A DNA stretch of 64,000 bases from positions 54,034-118,033 of the forward strand of contig SZXX01000033.1 of NCBI GenBank assembly GCA_005843825.1, read 5' to 3'. The DNA is from Chlorobium sp. (GTDB lineage: Bacteria; Bacteroidota; Chlorobiia; Chlorobiales; Chlorobiaceae). Positions 8,499 to 18,939 of the stretch are shown in pieces. Below the pieces are notes generated by a model. That model had not been told where the DNA came from. It did not search any database and saw nothing but the letters and a program-made list of their open reading frames with translations. The translations under genes and the position numbers were made by a program. Numbering within the stretch: position 1 is the first letter of the stretch; every line of letters begins with the position of its first letter.

Positions 8499-10301
8499 GT
8501 GAAACATTTTTATCTGCCTTTTGAAAAACGAGAGGGCTTCAGCTACTCTCACGAGAGTATTGAAAAGCTGACTGAATACGAAAAGTATCAACTCTCCTTT
8601 CACCCCGAACGCCCAAAACACCTTGACTACCTGACAGTATTTGATGACGCTGAAGCGTGCCTTGAGAACAACCTTCACGGCAGCTGCATCATCCAGACCC
8701 ACCGGGCAGTTCTGCGAAATGGAGCAAACGCATGGCCGGTCATGCTTATCGGGCAGCAATCAGGACCGACATCTGATTATAAGCTCATGCGCACGCTGTT
8801 GAAAAACCCTGTCGAGATGCAAAAATGGAATCAGGGAATGCCGACGCCTGCCGCATTTGAAAAAGCGAACGCTGCCATTAAACTCGCTGAAGAGGAAAAC
8901 CGGATCATCATTACCGTCATTGACACTGCAGGTGCTGATCCAACGGAACAATCCGAAGCTGGCGGCATCGCCTGGAAGATCGGACGATGCATGCAGCTGC
9001 TGGCAGAAGCAACTGTTCCAACCCTGTCTGTCATTATCAACCGCGGCTGCAGCGGTGGAGCCATTGCGCTGACCGGATGCGATGCTGTTCTGGCAATGGA
9101 ATACTCCACCTACATGGTTATTTCGCCTGAAGCGTGTTCATCAATCCTCTTCCGCACAAGGGAAAAAGCCGGTTTTGCTGCTGAGATTTCGCAAATTACA
9201 GCTCAGGAGGCATTGAAAAACCGCATCATTGATGACATTATCGTAGAACCTGAAGGCCCTGCACACCATTACCGTAAGTCTGCCCTTAAGTCGTTCAAAA
9301 CATCAATGGCGAAGTGGCTCGACAAACTGAGCAAAATACCGCCGCAAGAGATTTTTTCACAAAGAATGGAACGCTGGGAAAAAATCGGCCAGTGGAATAC
9401 CATTACTGAAGAGGAAATTGCTGACTTCGAAAAATCGGTATCCTTCTTTATCCCTAAACCCGACAGGGTCCTTTTCGTTGCCAGGCACAAAAACTGTCAC
9501 AACCTGGCTGGAAAAAAAGTGCTCGACCCGGTACTCTACACAAAACTGCTTGCCGACAATTTTGTGTGCGAAACGTGCGGACACCGCTATGTCAGGCTGA
9601 CTGCCCATGACTACATCGACCTGATCCTTGACCCCGGTTCATTTCAGGAACACCCGGAAACCCGATACATTGTCGACAAGGATATCCTTACGTTTCCCGA
9701 TTACCAGCAGAAAATTGAGGATGCCCAGCACAAAACCGGTGCTGCTGCATCGTTTATAACCGGTGATGCGACAATCAATGGAGAACCTGTCGTCTTTTGT
9801 GCCACAAACTTCAACTTTCTTGGTGGATCGTTCTGCATGTCGACCGCAGAAAAAATCTGGCGAGCCAGCAAATCCGCCATCAAACAGGGAGTGCCGCTTA
9901 TCGTCCAGGCTACAGGAGGTGGAGCAAGAATGCATGAAGGATGTTCTTCGATGGTCGGTCTGCCCAAACTGCATGTCGCCATATCGAGTGTTGAAAAAGC
10001 AGGACTCCCGGTCATCTCCATCATTACCGATCCTACGCTCGGCGGCGTGGCTATCGGTATCGCATCAAGAGGAGTCAAACTCTTTGAACACAATGCCGGC
10101 AATATCGGATTTTCCGGCAAACGGGTCATTGAACAGTATACAGGAAAACCTACAACAAGAGACTTCCAGACTACCTGGTGGCTGCAGCAGAAAGGCTTTG
10201 TCGACAGGACTGCATTGCCATCAAAAATTAAATGGTCAATCTCCGAAATCCTCAAAGAGCACAAAATCGAGCATGCCCTGCTTGAAGAGCAGGAAGCATA
10301 G
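8499..10301 (+). CDS. Fused AccA-AccD-like acyl-CoA carboxyltransferase
   Basis: This 600-residue protein joins two crotonase-fold carboxyltransferase halves. Residues about 30-290 resemble AccA (alpha): 'ERPKHLDYL', 'VMLIGQQSGP', 'GCSGGAIALTGCD', 'YSTYMVISPEACSSIL'. Residues about 325-600 resemble AccD (beta): 'CETCGHRYVRLTAHDYIDLILDPGSF', 'ATGGGARMHEG', 'TDPTLGGVAIG'. The order alpha-beta is the reverse of the usual beta-alpha arrangement. The AccD zinc ribbon has only one ordinary CxxC (Cys357/Cys360); the other pair is His330-x-x-Cys333. No biotin carboxylase or carrier gene is in the window. Its operon setting, between the epimerase and mutase genes, argues that it carboxylates propionyl-CoA, though acetyl-CoA cannot be excluded. 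It begins with GTG 28 nt after mce. Confidence 0.8.
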   Translation: MKHFYLPFEKREGFSYSHESIEKLTEYEKYQLSFHPERPKHLDYLTVFDDAEACLENNLHGSCIIQTHRAVLRNGANAWPVMLIGQQSGPTSDYKLMRTLLKNPVEMQKWNQGMPTPAAFEKANAAIKLAEEENRIIITVIDTAGADPTEQSEAGGIAWKIGRCMQLLAEATVPTLSVIINRGCSGGAIALTGCDAVLAMEYSTYMVISPEACSSILFRTREKAGFAAEISQITAQEALKNRIIDDIIVEPEGPAHHYRKSALKSFKTSMAKWLDKLSKIPPQEIFSQRMERWEKIGQWNTITEEEIADFEKSVSFFIPKPDRVLFVARHKNCHNLAGKKVLDPVLYTKLLADNFVCETCGHRYVRLTAHDYIDLILDPGSFQEHPETRYIVDKDILTFPDYQQKIEDAQHKTGAAASFITGDATINGEPVVFCATNFNFLGGSFCMSTAEKIWRASKSAIKQGVPLIVQATGGGARMHEGCSSMVGLPKLHVAISSVEKAGLPVISIITDPTLGGVAIGIASRGVKLFEHNAGNIGFSGKRVIEQYTGKPTTRDFQTTWWLQQKGFVDRTALPSKIKWSISEILKEHKIEHALLEEQEA

Positions 10302-10338
10302 ATTGCCTCTTTTTGCATGAACAACTCTAAACGAAGTT

Positions 10339-12114
10339 ATGACACACTCCCGGCCTGATTCTCTCTTTCATGAGTTCCCGGCGGTCAGCCGGGAGGATTG
10401 GAAAAAAAAGGCAACCGCTGAGCTCAAGGAAAAACCATTCGACAGCATTGTCTGGCATACGCCGGACGGTTTTACCCTTGAGCCCTGGTACAGCCATGAA
10501 GAAAAATCGCAACTTCTTGCTATCCAGCCTTGCAAGACGACCAACAGCTGGAAAAATTGCCGGCAGATTATTGCTGATGATCCCGAAATAGCAAACAAAG
10601 CCGCATTACAAAGCTTTGAGCTGGATGCCGCGGCAATTGAGTTCCTCTTAACCGACCCTGCACTCTCTTCTCCGGAAAACCTCAAGAGACTCTTTGCAGG
10701 CATTAAACCATCTGCTGTAGCAGTTTACTTTTCCGGTAACCTCCCCCCTGCTGCTGAACTTCTGAGAAACCTCCTTACCATTCCCGGGTTTACCGAAAAT
10801 TCAGGCGGATTGCTTATCGAGGCTCCTGCTAATTTAAACGGGCAGGATCGTGAGCTTTTTGCCAGTGGCATATCACTGCCGGACTTCAGGATTCTTGCTG
10901 TTGATACTATTCCCTGGCATGAAAAGGGCTCAACCGCCGTTCAGGAAATTGCGCTTGCACTTGCCGGAGTAAGTGACTACCTCCACCGTTATCTAAAGGC
11001 GGGAGTTCCGGCTGACACCATTGCCTCAGCTATAACCATCATCCTGCCGGTTTGTTCAAGCCATTTTACCGAACTGGCTAAACCAAGAGCCCTGCGTTTC
11101 CTTCTTGGGCATCTCCTGAAAGCATACGGAGCATCGGGCGCAGCATTGCCCTCCCTTTTCGCCAGAACATCTGAAAGGAACCGCTCTCTCCTCGATCCCT
11201 ACACCAATGTGCTCAGGCTGACCACTGAAGCAGTTTCAGCCGTGCTCGGCGGTTACGATACGCTGCAGATAGGAGCGTTTGATAGAGGCCTTTCCGTCAG
11301 TCCTGCTCTTGCCGAACGAATTACCGCCAATATCCACCTCATTCTCAAGGAAGAGGCCTCCCTCGACCGTGTAGTCGATCCGGCACAGGGCTCTTATTAC
11401 ATTGAAACCCTGACAAAAAAACTTGCTGAATCTGCCTGGACACTCTTCAAGGAGATTGAAGTCGAAGGCGGTCTCTGCGAAGCGAATAAGAACGGGTTCA
11501 TCCACTCAATGATTTCAGAGGCAGAAACAAAACGCCGGAAAACTCTCGACAACCGCAAAAAAACACTGATCGGCGTCAACCGCTATCCATGGCCTCTCTT
11601 GACCGAACAAGTTAAAAACATTGATTCGCTTGAGCTCGCTGTTGCAAATGAGCCTGATGGAAATGAAACGGCCGGCTACGAGTTATTGCGTCTTGAAACC
11701 CTCTCGTTCAGCCTCAGGACAGGACGCACTCCTTCTGTTTTTATCTGGATGCTGGGTGACCCCGCTGTAAGCTTCCGCCAGGCTGGATTTACAGAAGACT
11801 TTTTTAATTGTGGCGGATTTGATATTGCCGGCAAAGCTGCACTTCTCACGGAACAGAGCTCATACCACGTTGCGCTCGAAAGTAAGCCTGACATTATTGT
11901 TCTCTGCATTGCCGAAAAGGATCCTGTACCGGCAGCCGCAACCATGGCGTCAAAGCTTCGCACCCTTCAACCCGGCATTATCACGGTCATGGCCGGTAAA
12001 CCGCCAAAAGAGCAAGACCAGCTTCTCAATGCAGGCATTGACAGCTTTATCTATACAGGCGTCAATGTTCTTGAAATGCTGAAATCCTACCAACATAAAA
12101 CCGGAGTGAAATGA
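10339..12114 (+). CDS. mutA: Methylmalonyl-CoA mutase, small subunit
   Basis: This 591-residue protein is the non-catalytic partner of the B12-dependent mutase heterodimer. It keeps the TIM-barrel blocks '[29 protein letters not shown]', '[24 protein letters not shown]' and '[18 protein letters not shown]'. Its C-terminal B12-type domain lacks the D-x-H-x-x-G cobalt-binding motif, as expected for this subunit. It follows the carboxyltransferase by 37 nt and overlaps mutB by 4 nt. Confidence 0.93.
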   Translation: MTHSRPDSLFHEFPAVSREDWKKKATAELKEKPFDSIVWHTPDGFTLEPWYSHEEKSQLLAIQPCKTTNSWKNCRQIIADDPEIANKAALQSFELDAAAIEFLLTDPALSSPENLKRLFAGIKPSAVAVYFSGNLPPAAELLRNLLTIPGFTENSGGLLIEAPANLNGQDRELFASGISLPDFRILAVDTIPWHEKGSTAVQEIALALAGVSDYLHRYLKAGVPADTIASAITIILPVCSSHFTELAKPRALRFLLGHLLKAYGASGAALPSLFARTSERNRSLLDPYTNVLRLTTEAVSAVLGGYDTLQIGAFDRGLSVSPALAERITANIHLILKEEASLDRVVDPAQGSYYIETLTKKLAESAWTLFKEIEVEGGLCEANKNGFIHSMISEAETKRRKTLDNRKKTLIGVNRYPWPLLTEQVKNIDSLELAVANEPDGNETAGYELLRLETLSFSLRTGRTPSVFIWMLGDPAVSFRQAGFTEDFFNCGGFDIAGKAALLTEQSSYHVALESKPDIIVLCIAEKDPVPAAATMASKLRTLQPGIITVMAGKPPKEQDQLLNAGIDSFIYTGVNVLEMLKSYQHKTGVK

Positions 12115-14255
12115 GACCGGACTTTTCAGAGATTGATATTTTTTCTTCCAATCCCGCAACCAGTCAAAAAAGCTTCGACGCTGAGCCGGAAACCTGGACA
12201 ACGGCAGAAGGTATAGGTATCAAATCAATATACAGCGAATCTGACCTCAGAGAGGCTGAGCATCTTAACTTTGCTCCCGGCTTCGCACCGTACATTGGCG
12301 GCCCCTACACCACCATGTACACCACAAGACCATGGACTATACGACAGTATGCCGGATTTTCAACCGCTGAAGAATCAAACCGCTTTTACCGTCAGAATCT
12401 TGCTGCAGGCCAGAAAGGACTCTCCGTTGCCTTCGATCTTCCAACCCACCGCGGTTACGATTCCGATCACGAGCGCGTCATTGGCGACGTCGGCAAAGCC
12501 GGTGTAGCTATCGACTCGATCGAAGACATGAAAATTTTGTTCGACCAGATTCCGCTCGGCGACATTTCAGTCTCCATGACCATGAACGGAGCGGTACTGC
12601 CCATTATGGCATTTTATATCGTCGCAGCCGAAGAACAGGGTGTAGCGCCGGAAAAGCTCAGCGGTACGATCCAGAACGATATTCTCAAAGAGTTCATGGT
12701 GCGCAACACCTATATCTACCCTCCTGAACCCTCAATGAGAATTATAGCTGATATCTTCAGCTACACGAGCAAGCACATGCCGAAGTTTAACTCTATCAGC
12801 ATTTCCGGCTACCACATGCAGGAAGCCGGTGCGACAGCTGACCTTGAGCTGGCATTCACCCTTGCCGACGGACTTGAATATATCCGTACAGGCCTCAAAG
12901 CCGGGCTAGATATCGATGCCTTTGCACCCCGCCTCTCTTTCTTCTGGGCAACAGGCATGAACTATTTCATGGAAATTGCCAAACTGAGAGCGGCAAGAAT
13001 GCTCTGGGCAAAAATTGTCAAACAGTTCAATCCGAAAAACCCGAAATCCCTGATGCTCCGCTCGCACTGCCAGACCTCCGGATGGAGCCTGACAGAGCAG
13101 GACCCGTTCAACAACATTACACGCACATGCCTGGAAGCGCTTGCTTCCACACTCGGCCACACGCAGTCACTGCACACCAATGCGCTCGATGAAGCTATCG
13201 CACTCCCCTCTCCCTTTTCAGCAAGAATTGCCCGCAACACCCAGCTCTACCTGCAGGAAGAGACCGATATCACCAAAAGCATCGATCCATGGGCAGGCTC
13301 AGGTTATGTCGAATACCTGACCGGAGAACTCGCTGCAAAAGCATGGAAAATCATCAGCGATATCGAAGAAGCAGGAGGTATGGTCAAGGCAATTGAACAG
13401 GGGCTTCCTAAACTGCAGATCGAAGAGGCTGCAACCCGCAAGCAGGCCCGCATCGACAGCGGCAAAGAGATTATTGTAGGCGTTAACGGCTACAAAACCA
13501 CCAGCAAAACAGATATCGAACTGCTCGAAGTCGACAACACCCTTGTTCTCGAGCAGCAGCTCCGGCGGCTTGCAAAGATCAAGGCTGAACGGAACAGTGA
13601 AGAGAGTGCTAAGGCTCTCCGGGCAATTGAGGATGCAGCCCTCTCAGGCGAAGGCAATCTGCTTGAACTTGCCGTTGACGCTGCAAGAAAAAGAGCTACA
13701 TTGGGAGAAATATCATTGGCCTGCGAGAAAACCTTCGGAAGGTACCGCGCAATCACCAGGCTCAACACCAGTGTCTATATGTCGCAGATGCAGGATAACG
13801 CACTCTTTCAGGAAGCTCAGCAGCTTGCCGACACCTTTGCAGGGCTTGAAGGCCGCCGACCAAGAATCATGGTCTCCAAGGTCGGTCAGGACGGCCACGA
13901 TCGTGGCGCAAAAGTAATTGCCGCAGGCTTTGCTGATATCGGTTTTGATGTCGATATCAGTCCTCTCTTTCAGACCCCTGAGGAGGTTGTACAGCAGGCG
14001 CTTGATAACGATGTTCACCTGATCGGCATATCAAGCCTTGCGGCTGGCCACAAAACCCTTGTTCCAAAAATTATTGAGGAGCTGAAAGCAAAACACAGGG
14101 AAGATATCCTTGTCATTGCCGGCGGAATCATTCCGGAACGGGATCACGCCTTCCTCTATGAAAAGGGCGTTGCAGGTATTTTCGGCCCCGGTACCGTTAT
14201 TGCGGAAGCTGCCGCTACCATCCTCAAACAGCTTATTGCACGCTTTGCCCAATGA
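12111..14255 (+). CDS. mutB: Methylmalonyl-CoA mutase, large catalytic subunit
   Basis: This 714-residue protein converts (R)-methylmalonyl-CoA to succinyl-CoA using adenosylcobalamin. The substrate-binding TIM barrel carries '[27 protein letters not shown]', '[18 protein letters not shown]', '[10 protein letters not shown]' and '[16 protein letters not shown]'. The C-terminal cobalamin domain has '[13 protein letters not shown]', where the His is the lower cobalt ligand, and '[17 protein letters not shown]'. Length is typical of the catalytic subunit. It overlaps both neighbours (mutA and meaB) by 4 nt, so the three are translationally coupled. Confidence 0.97.
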   Translation: MRPDFSEIDIFSSNPATSQKSFDAEPETWTTAEGIGIKSIYSESDLREAEHLNFAPGFAPYIGGPYTTMYTTRPWTIRQYAGFSTAEESNRFYRQNLAAGQKGLSVAFDLPTHRGYDSDHERVIGDVGKAGVAIDSIEDMKILFDQIPLGDISVSMTMNGAVLPIMAFYIVAAEEQGVAPEKLSGTIQNDILKEFMVRNTYIYPPEPSMRIIADIFSYTSKHMPKFNSISISGYHMQEAGATADLELAFTLADGLEYIRTGLKAGLDIDAFAPRLSFFWATGMNYFMEIAKLRAARMLWAKIVKQFNPKNPKSLMLRSHCQTSGWSLTEQDPFNNITRTCLEALASTLGHTQSLHTNALDEAIALPSPFSARIARNTQLYLQEETDITKSIDPWAGSGYVEYLTGELAAKAWKIISDIEEAGGMVKAIEQGLPKLQIEEAATRKQARIDSGKEIIVGVNGYKTTSKTDIELLEVDNTLVLEQQLRRLAKIKAERNSEESAKALRAIEDAALSGEGNLLELAVDAARKRATLGEISLACEKTFGRYRAITRLNTSVYMSQMQDNALFQEAQQLADTFAGLEGRRPRIMVSKVGQDGHDRGAKVIAAGFADIGFDVDISPLFQTPEEVVQQALDNDVHLIGISSLAAGHKTLVPKIIEELKAKHREDILVIAGGIIPERDHAFLYEKGVAGIFGPGTVIAEAAATILKQLIARFAQ

Positions 14256-15274
14256 GCATAATTTTACCGCAAGGCAGTTTGAAGCCCTATCACGATCCGG
14301 ACGTCGATACCGTTGTCAGCGGCATCATCAGTGGCGACCGCCACATGCTGAGTCGCGCGATTACCCTGATTGAATCGCAGAAACCCGAGCATGAACGAAA
14401 AGCCCATGAAATCCTTGACCGCTGCCTTGCAAAAAAAACAGCTTCCATACGCATTGGTATAACCGGCGCACCGGGAGCAGGGAAAAGCACCTTTATCGAG
14501 TCGCTGGGCGAATTGATCATCAGCAAGGGACTCACCCTGGCTGTACTGGCCATTGACCCCAGCAGCCGGCAGTCCAAAGGGAGCATCCTCGGCGACAAGG
14601 CCCGGATGGAAAAGCTTGCATCCAGAAAAGAGGCCTATATCCGTCCCACAGCCTCTTCAGGCTACCTCGGGGGTACATCGCCGAAAACCCATGAAGTTAT
14701 CGTGCTGTGCGAAGCTGCAGGGTATGACGTGATTATGGTTGAAACCGTAGGTGTCGGCCAATCAGAGGTGCTCGTGGACACCATGGTCGACTTCATACTG
14801 CTGCTTATGCTGCCCGGCTCAGGAGACGAACTCCAGGGCATCAAACGCGGTATCATGGAAATTGCTGATGCCGTCGCCATCACCAAAACCGATGGAGATC
14901 AATCCGGCATTGCCGCTATCTCTAAAGCAGAATTTGAAGCGGCACTCAGGATGATGCCGGTAAAACATCCTCAATGGCAACGGGAGGTTATACTGACTTC
15001 GGCTCTTACCGGCAAAGGCATCGCCGAAGTGTGGCAGAATATTTCTGATTTTTTCACGGCAATGCGCAAGGGAGATACACTTGAAACCCGACGACACGAA
15101 CAGCTCAAAAGCCTGCTCTATACGGTGCTCGAAGAGATGCTGAAAAAAGAGTTCTTCTCTCACCCCGATGTCAAGGCATCCAGAGAGATCGTCGAACAAC
15201 AGGTGCTTTCTGCAGAAATCAGCCCTTTCAGCGGCGCAAAAAAGCTGATAGAGGCTTTTATTCGTCCCCTATAA
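14252..15274 (+). CDS. meaB: MeaB/ArgK-type GTPase chaperone of methylmalonyl-CoA mutase
   Basis: This 340-residue G3E-family GTPase loads and protects cobalamin in methylmalonyl-CoA mutase. The Walker A motif '[10 protein letters not shown]' is near residues 70-80, followed by '[22 protein letters not shown]', the Walker B-like '[13 protein letters not shown]' and the base motif 'ITKTDGD'. It is the last gene of the operon, overlapping mutB by 4 nt. Its last 17 nt overlap the convergent universal stress protein gene. Confidence 0.95.
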   Translation: MSIILPQGSLKPYHDPDVDTVVSGIISGDRHMLSRAITLIESQKPEHERKAHEILDRCLAKKTASIRIGITGAPGAGKSTFIESLGELIISKGLTLAVLAIDPSSRQSKGSILGDKARMEKLASRKEAYIRPTASSGYLGGTSPKTHEVIVLCEAAGYDVIMVETVGVGQSEVLVDTMVDFILLLMLPGSGDELQGIKRGIMEIADAVAITKTDGDQSGIAAISKAEFEAALRMMPVKHPQWQREVILTSALTGKGIAEVWQNISDFFTAMRKGDTLETRRHEQLKSLLYTVLEEMLKKEFFSHPDVKASREIVEQQVLSAEISPFSGAKKLIEAFIRPL

Positions 15275-15716
15275 ACTCCTTCTCTTCCGATTTCACAATC
15301 AGTACGGGGCAATTGGCCTTGCGGACAACAGTCTCCGCAACACTGCCCATAATCAGGCGGCTCAGCCCTTTTTTGCCGTGAGACCCCATAATGACCAGAT
15401 TGACATTGAACATCTCGATGTTTTCAAGAATCGAGTCTGCGGGATTGCCTATCACCACACCATACTCAGCGTTGAGCCCGACTCGCTTGAATTCCTGAAC
15501 AATAACATCAAGATCATCTTTTGCGGCTTTTTCCAGATCAGCTTCAAACGGCACATAATTGAGCGATACATCCATAGCCATAGGCCTTGGTTCAATCACA
15601 TTCAGCAGATAGACAGACGCCCCCATATTGCCCGCAAACTCCTTGGCATAGCGTATCGCTTTTTTAGATGCGTCTGAAAAATCGACTGGACAAAGAATAG
15701 TATGAATCTTGAACAT
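15258..15716 (-). CDS. Universal stress protein (UspA family)
   Basis: This 152-residue protein has the UspA fold signature: 'ILCPVDFSDASKKAIRYA' at the start and the nucleotide-binding 'GSHGKKGLSRLIMGSVAETVVRKANCPVLIV' (G-x2-G-x9-G(S/T)) near the C-terminus, so it is probably an ATP-binding member. Its 3' end overlaps meaB by 17 nt on the opposite strand, and it lies 12 nt downstream of the stomatin-like gene, with which it is probably co-transcribed. Confidence 0.93.
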   Translation of the reverse strand: MFKIHTILCPVDFSDASKKAIRYAKEFAGNMGASVYLLNVIEPRPMAMDVSLNYVPFEADLEKAAKDDLDVIVQEFKRVGLNAEYGVVIGNPADSILENIEMFNVNLVIMGSHGKKGLSRLIMGSVAETVVRKANCPVLIVKSEEKEFIGDE

Positions 15717-15728
15717 GATTGAAAACGT

Positions 15729-16499
15729 TTAGGTTGTCGGAGGAGTGACTTGGGGCTTGATTTCAAAAAATGGTCTGAAAAGATCCATTGGTATTGGAAA
15801 AACAGTGGTGGAGTTATTCTCGGCTGCGATATCCTTCAGTGTCTGCAGGTACCGAAGCTGCAGGGCTGCAGGAGTACCTGAAATGATAGCCGCAGCATCA
15901 GCAAGGCGCTGGGCAGCCTGAAACTCCCCTTCCGCATTAATGATTGCCGACCGCCGCTCCCGCTCTGCCTCGGCCTGTTTTGCCATTGCCCGTCGCATAC
16001 CCTCGGGCAAGTCAATCTCCTTCACTTCAACCTTGCTCACCTTGACTCCCCAAGGCTCGGTATCCTTATCAAGGATTGTCTGGATACGGTCATTGATTTC
16101 ATCCCGTTCGGCAAGCAGATTATCAAGCTCCCCCTGTCCGCACACACTCCGAAGCGTGGTCTGGGCAAGCTGCGACGTTGCAAAATGAAAATCCGCAACA
16201 TCAACAATAGCCTTGATTGCATCAAGCACACGAAAATAGACAACAGCACTGACCTTGACCGATACGTTGTCGCGCGTGATAATGTCCTGTGGCGGCACAT
16301 CAAGCGTGACGGTACGAAGATCAACCTTCACCATTTTATCGATTCCGGGAATCAGAATAATAAGCCCAGGCCCTTTTGCACCGATAATGCGGCCCAGTCG
16401 AAAAACTACTCCCCTCTCATACTCCCTGAGAATCTTAACCGACGAAGCCAGAAAAGCAAGCAAAACAACCAGAACAGTCATCAGATCAAATGTCAACAT
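15729..16499 (-). CDS. SPFH/stomatin-like membrane protein (slipin)
   Basis: This 256-residue protein has one N-terminal membrane helix (about 2-20), then an SPFH/Band 7 domain with '[31 protein letters not shown]', '[33 protein letters not shown]' and the '[20 protein letters not shown]' helix that drives oligomer formation. Slipins form membrane microdomain rings and usually travel with an NfeD protease; no NfeD-like gene is next to it here. It is probably in one transcript with the UspA gene 12 nt downstream. Confidence 0.92.
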   Translation of the reverse strand: MLTFDLMTVLVVLLAFLASSVKILREYERGVVFRLGRIIGAKGPGLIILIPGIDKMVKVDLRTVTLDVPPQDIITRDNVSVKVSAVVYFRVLDAIKAIVDVADFHFATSQLAQTTLRSVCGQGELDNLLAERDEINDRIQTILDKDTEPWGVKVSKVEVKEIDLPEGMRRAMAKQAEAERERRSAIINAEGEFQAAQRLADAAAIISGTPAALQLRYLQTLKDIAAENNSTTVFPIPMDLFRPFFEIKPQVTPPTT

Positions 16500-16663
16500 A
16501 ATCTCCCCCTTTTTCGTGACTACAGGCGATGGTATAGATATAATATAGTGTTCATTTATATTTATAACGAGCTTTCACCCGTCCATCGTTTTTCTTTGAA
16601 ACCAATATTCAGTAAATAGATAAGCCTTTCTTTCATCTCACATAACCAAAAATACAACCGTTC

Positions 16664-16909
16664 ATGGATACCTCGCAACATACAGATAACGCATTAGCTG
16701 CTCAGATCGTTGAACGTTGGGCCAAGGGCAGGCCACTGCTCGAAACAACCGGAAAACCAAGCGGCTACTACCGCCTCACCAACTACCTGCGCGACTACAT
16801 CGCCACCCATAACACCCTTCCCACAGGCATCCACACCATGCCCGAAGGACGCGATCGCAACAACAACATCGAACCATCATTCCCCGTCAACTTCGACACC
16901 ATTCCCTGA
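16664..16909 (+). CDS. Small protein of unknown function
   Basis: This 81-residue frame starts 'MDTSQHTDNALAAQIVERWAKG' and has a balanced, protein-like composition with third-position C bias, which supports real coding. I recognise no domain, signal peptide or membrane segment. The C-terminal third is Asn/Pro-rich and probably disordered. No strong ribosome site is seen. It lies just left of the REP/transposase unit and could have arrived with it. Confidence 0.45.
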   Translation: MDTSQHTDNALAAQIVERWAKGRPLLETTGKPSGYYRLTNYLRDYIATHNTLPTGIHTMPEGRDRNNNIEPSFPVNFDTIP

Positions 16910-16955
16910 CCAGCCCCTTTTATATAAAGTAATTATTTCGTAAATAACACAGAGT

Positions 16956-16984
16956 GTAGGTTGGGGTGATTCCTGAACCCCAAC
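16956..16984 (+). repeat. REP-like palindrome, copy 1
   Basis: GTAG followed by a perfect 8-bp inverted repeat, GTTGGGGT and ACCCCAAC, with a 9-nt loop GATTCCTGA. An identical copy is at 17594-17622 and another at 32871-32899, all in the same orientation. The GTAG tetranucleotide at the foot of the hairpin is what REP-associated tyrosine transposases recognise in known systems. This copy is 46 nt upstream of such a transposase gene. Confidence 0.85.
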
Positions 16985-17030
16985 ATCTTCAAATTTAGAA
17001 TACGATTGATGAAAATGGAACTCATGACCC

Positions 17031-17558
17031 ATGCGCTATAGACGCGCCAATATTGAGGGTGGCACCTATTTTTTCACTGTTACCCTTGCTGACCGCACTC
17101 AATCGCTACTGATAGAGCATATCGATCTGCTGCGTTCTTCATTCCTCAGCGTAAAAGAACACCATCCATTTACTATTGATGCCATTGTCATCATGCCTGA
17201 ACATCTCCACACAATCTGGACGTTGCCTGAAGGAGATAAAGACTTCCCTACCCGCTGGACTCTAATCAAGGCCGCGTTTTCCCGGACTTTACCCAAGACA
17301 GAAGTGATAAGTGAAAGCCGACTCAACAAGGGTGAACGTGGCATCTGGCAACGTCGTTACTGGGAGCATCTGATTCAAAATGACGACGATTTTGCTCGAC
17401 ATGTAGACTACATTCATTTCAATCCTGTAAAACACGGGTACGCGACAACTCCAATTGATTGGCCAAATTCCTCAATTCACCGGTTTGTATCACAAGGTAT
17501 CATCGAGAATAATTGGGGAGCGTCATTTATCGACAATGGCGGCGATTTTGGGGATTAA
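17031..17558 (+). CDS. REP-associated tyrosine transposase (RAYT, Y1_Tnp family)
   Basis: This 175-residue protein has the single-strand HUH transposase layout: N-terminal 'MRYRRANIEGGTYFFTVTLADR', the HUH motif as 'MPEHLHTIW' (His-Leu-His, about 55-63), 'GIWQRRYWEHLIQNDDDF' and the catalytic tyrosine region 'YIHFNPVKHGY'. Such domesticated enzymes cut and join at REP palindromes. The gene is flanked by two identical GTAG-plus-palindrome repeats in direct orientation (16956-16984 and 17594-17622), the normal RAYT setting. It appears intact. Confidence 0.93.
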   Translation: MRYRRANIEGGTYFFTVTLADRTQSLLIEHIDLLRSSFLSVKEHHPFTIDAIVIMPEHLHTIWTLPEGDKDFPTRWTLIKAAFSRTLPKTEVISESRLNKGERGIWQRRYWEHLIQNDDDFARHVDYIHFNPVKHGYATTPIDWPNSSIHRFVSQGIIENNWGASFIDNGGDFGD

Positions 17559-17593
17559 AACCGTTGGGGTTGTAAATATTCTCAATTAGAGGC

Positions 17594-17622
17594 GTAGGTT
17601 GGGGTGATTCCTGAACCCCAAC
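17594..17622 (+). repeat. REP-like palindrome, copy 2
   Basis: Same 29-nt sequence and orientation as the copy at 16956: GTAG, GTTGGGGT, 9-nt loop, ACCCCAAC. It starts 36 nt after the transposase stop, so the two copies bracket the gene. Confidence 0.85.
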
Positions 17623-17834
17623 AAAACAAAAGTTCTCCGAAAAGGATAGTGGCTGAAGGCAAAGAAAAAAACGGCTGATAAAATCAACATCAGTGCCGGG
17701 TGACGTGATGATGACGCCACGCAATCCATACGGGGATATATATTAATTTCGTATTCTTTTTTCCAAAACAAAATCTTTATACTGTATAAAGTATATAATA
17801 AGTAGGGTTTGGCGGCTATAATTAGGAGAACATT

Positions 17835-18737
17835 GTGAAAAATTCATCAAGATGTGATAATCAGATTATTGGAAAAATAATCGCATGTAAAGTGAAGTTG
17901 AATATTTTTGTTTTGTTCGTAGTATTGTCATTTGTCTCGCTTCTTGACCCGCACGTGGTATCTGCTGCATCAATACTGGGTTCGTCAGAAAACTTTTCAG
18001 TTCTGGGTGGCTCAACAGTTACCAACACTGGCTCGACCAACATCACTGGAGATTTAGGTGTATTCACAGGTAGTGCGATCACTGGACTGGGAAGTGTCAC
18101 CCTCTCAGGATCGTTACACCAAACTGACGCGGTTGCGCAGCAGGCTCAGAGTGCTGTCAATACTGCATCGAATGCTCTTGCTGGCATGCAAGTCAATACT
18201 AACTTAACTGGTCAGAATCTAGGGGGGCGCACGCTGACTTCAGGCGTCTATAGTTTTGCTTCGTCAGCTCAGTTGACTGGAACACTCACTCTCGATGCAC
18301 AACACAGCAACAATGCCTACTGGGTTTTTTTAATAGACAGCGCACTAACAACCGCAAGCAATTCGATGGTTCAGGTGGTTAACCTTGGTTCAAATCTTGG
18401 TTTGGATGATGGCCTATTCTGGCGAGTCGGCAGTTCTGCTACTCTTGGTACCGGCACTTCGTTTGCTGGCAATATTCTCGCAGTCCAGAGCATCACTTTA
18501 AATAATGGGGCGAACATTCAAAGCGGTAGAGCCCTAGCGCAAAATGGTGCGGTGACAATGGACAGAAACACAATAAACAATAGCCCCGGTTTAAGTGGCG
18601 GCCTTGAATTTAATACAGCTGGCAATATCGTGCCGGTTTCCGGGGCACCTGCGCCAGCACCTGAACCATCAACCATACTCCTCTTTGGTTTCGGCCTGAT
18701 TGGTGTCGGTTTTCTTAGAAAAAGAATAATAGTGTAA
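17835..18737 (+). CDS. Ice-binding-like protein (DUF3494) with PEP-CTERM tail
   Basis: This 300-residue protein has an N-terminal signal (hydrophobic about 22-45, ending in VVSAAS), then a beta-solenoid of the DUF3494/ice-binding type: '[29 protein letters not shown]', 'LTSGVYSF', '[21 protein letters not shown]', '[34 protein letters not shown]' are family hallmarks quoted in part. The C-terminus is a PEP-CTERM sorting signal: PEPS, a hydrophobic helix, and a basic RKR end, which would be processed by an exosortase. A GAGAAC-type ribosome site precedes the start and a strong terminator follows. Actual ice binding is not shown; family members can also be adhesins. It sits beside the REP transposase, consistent with acquisition. 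Confidence 0.88.
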   Translation: MKNSSRCDNQIIGKIIACKVKLNIFVLFVVLSFVSLLDPHVVSAASILGSSENFSVLGGSTVTNTGSTNITGDLGVFTGSAITGLGSVTLSGSLHQTDAVAQQAQSAVNTASNALAGMQVNTNLTGQNLGGRTLTSGVYSFASSAQLTGTLTLDAQHSNNAYWVFLIDSALTTASNSMVQVVNLGSNLGLDDGLFWRVGSSATLGTGTSFAGNILAVQSITLNNGANIQSGRALAQNGAVTMDRNTINNSPGLSGGLEFNTAGNIVPVSGAPAPAPEPSTILLFGFGLIGVGFLRKRIIV

Positions 18738-18764
18738 ATATTTCTTACACTTATTTGATACAGG

Positions 18765-18791
18765 GGGCTTCCAGTTATGGAGGCCCTTTTT
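18765..18791 (+). terminator. Terminator of the ice-binding-like gene
   Basis: GGGCTTCC and GGAGGCCC pair (one G-T) around a 6-nt loop AGTTAT, followed by TTTTT at 18787-18791, 28 nt after the stop codon of the PEP-CTERM protein gene. Confidence 0.75.
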
Positions 18792-18844
18792 AGTTTAACC
18801 TGAGTTGAGCGATTCACAAGTGCATTTGGCCATAACCCTGGAAT

Positions 18845-18877
18845 GGAAAAACCCCGGTGATAGTCCCGGGGTTTTCC
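18845..18877. terminator. Bidirectional terminator between convergent genes
   Basis: GGAAAAACCCCGG and CCGGGGTTTTCC form a perfect stem of at least 12 bp with an 8-nt loop. The A-run on one side and T-run on the other make it usable from both strands, and it sits between two convergent genes (ends at 18737 and 18940). Confidence 0.75.
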
Positions 18878-18939
18878 TATAACTGTTTATCGCTCAACTA
18901 TTCCTGCTGGCTGAAAATCGAGCCCTTCCCTCTCCGCTG

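Noticed and set aside
16710..16943. Alternative frame over the small gene at 16664
   Set aside because: It is the +1 shadow of the 81-residue frame, with Pro/Thr-rich, non-protein-like sequence.
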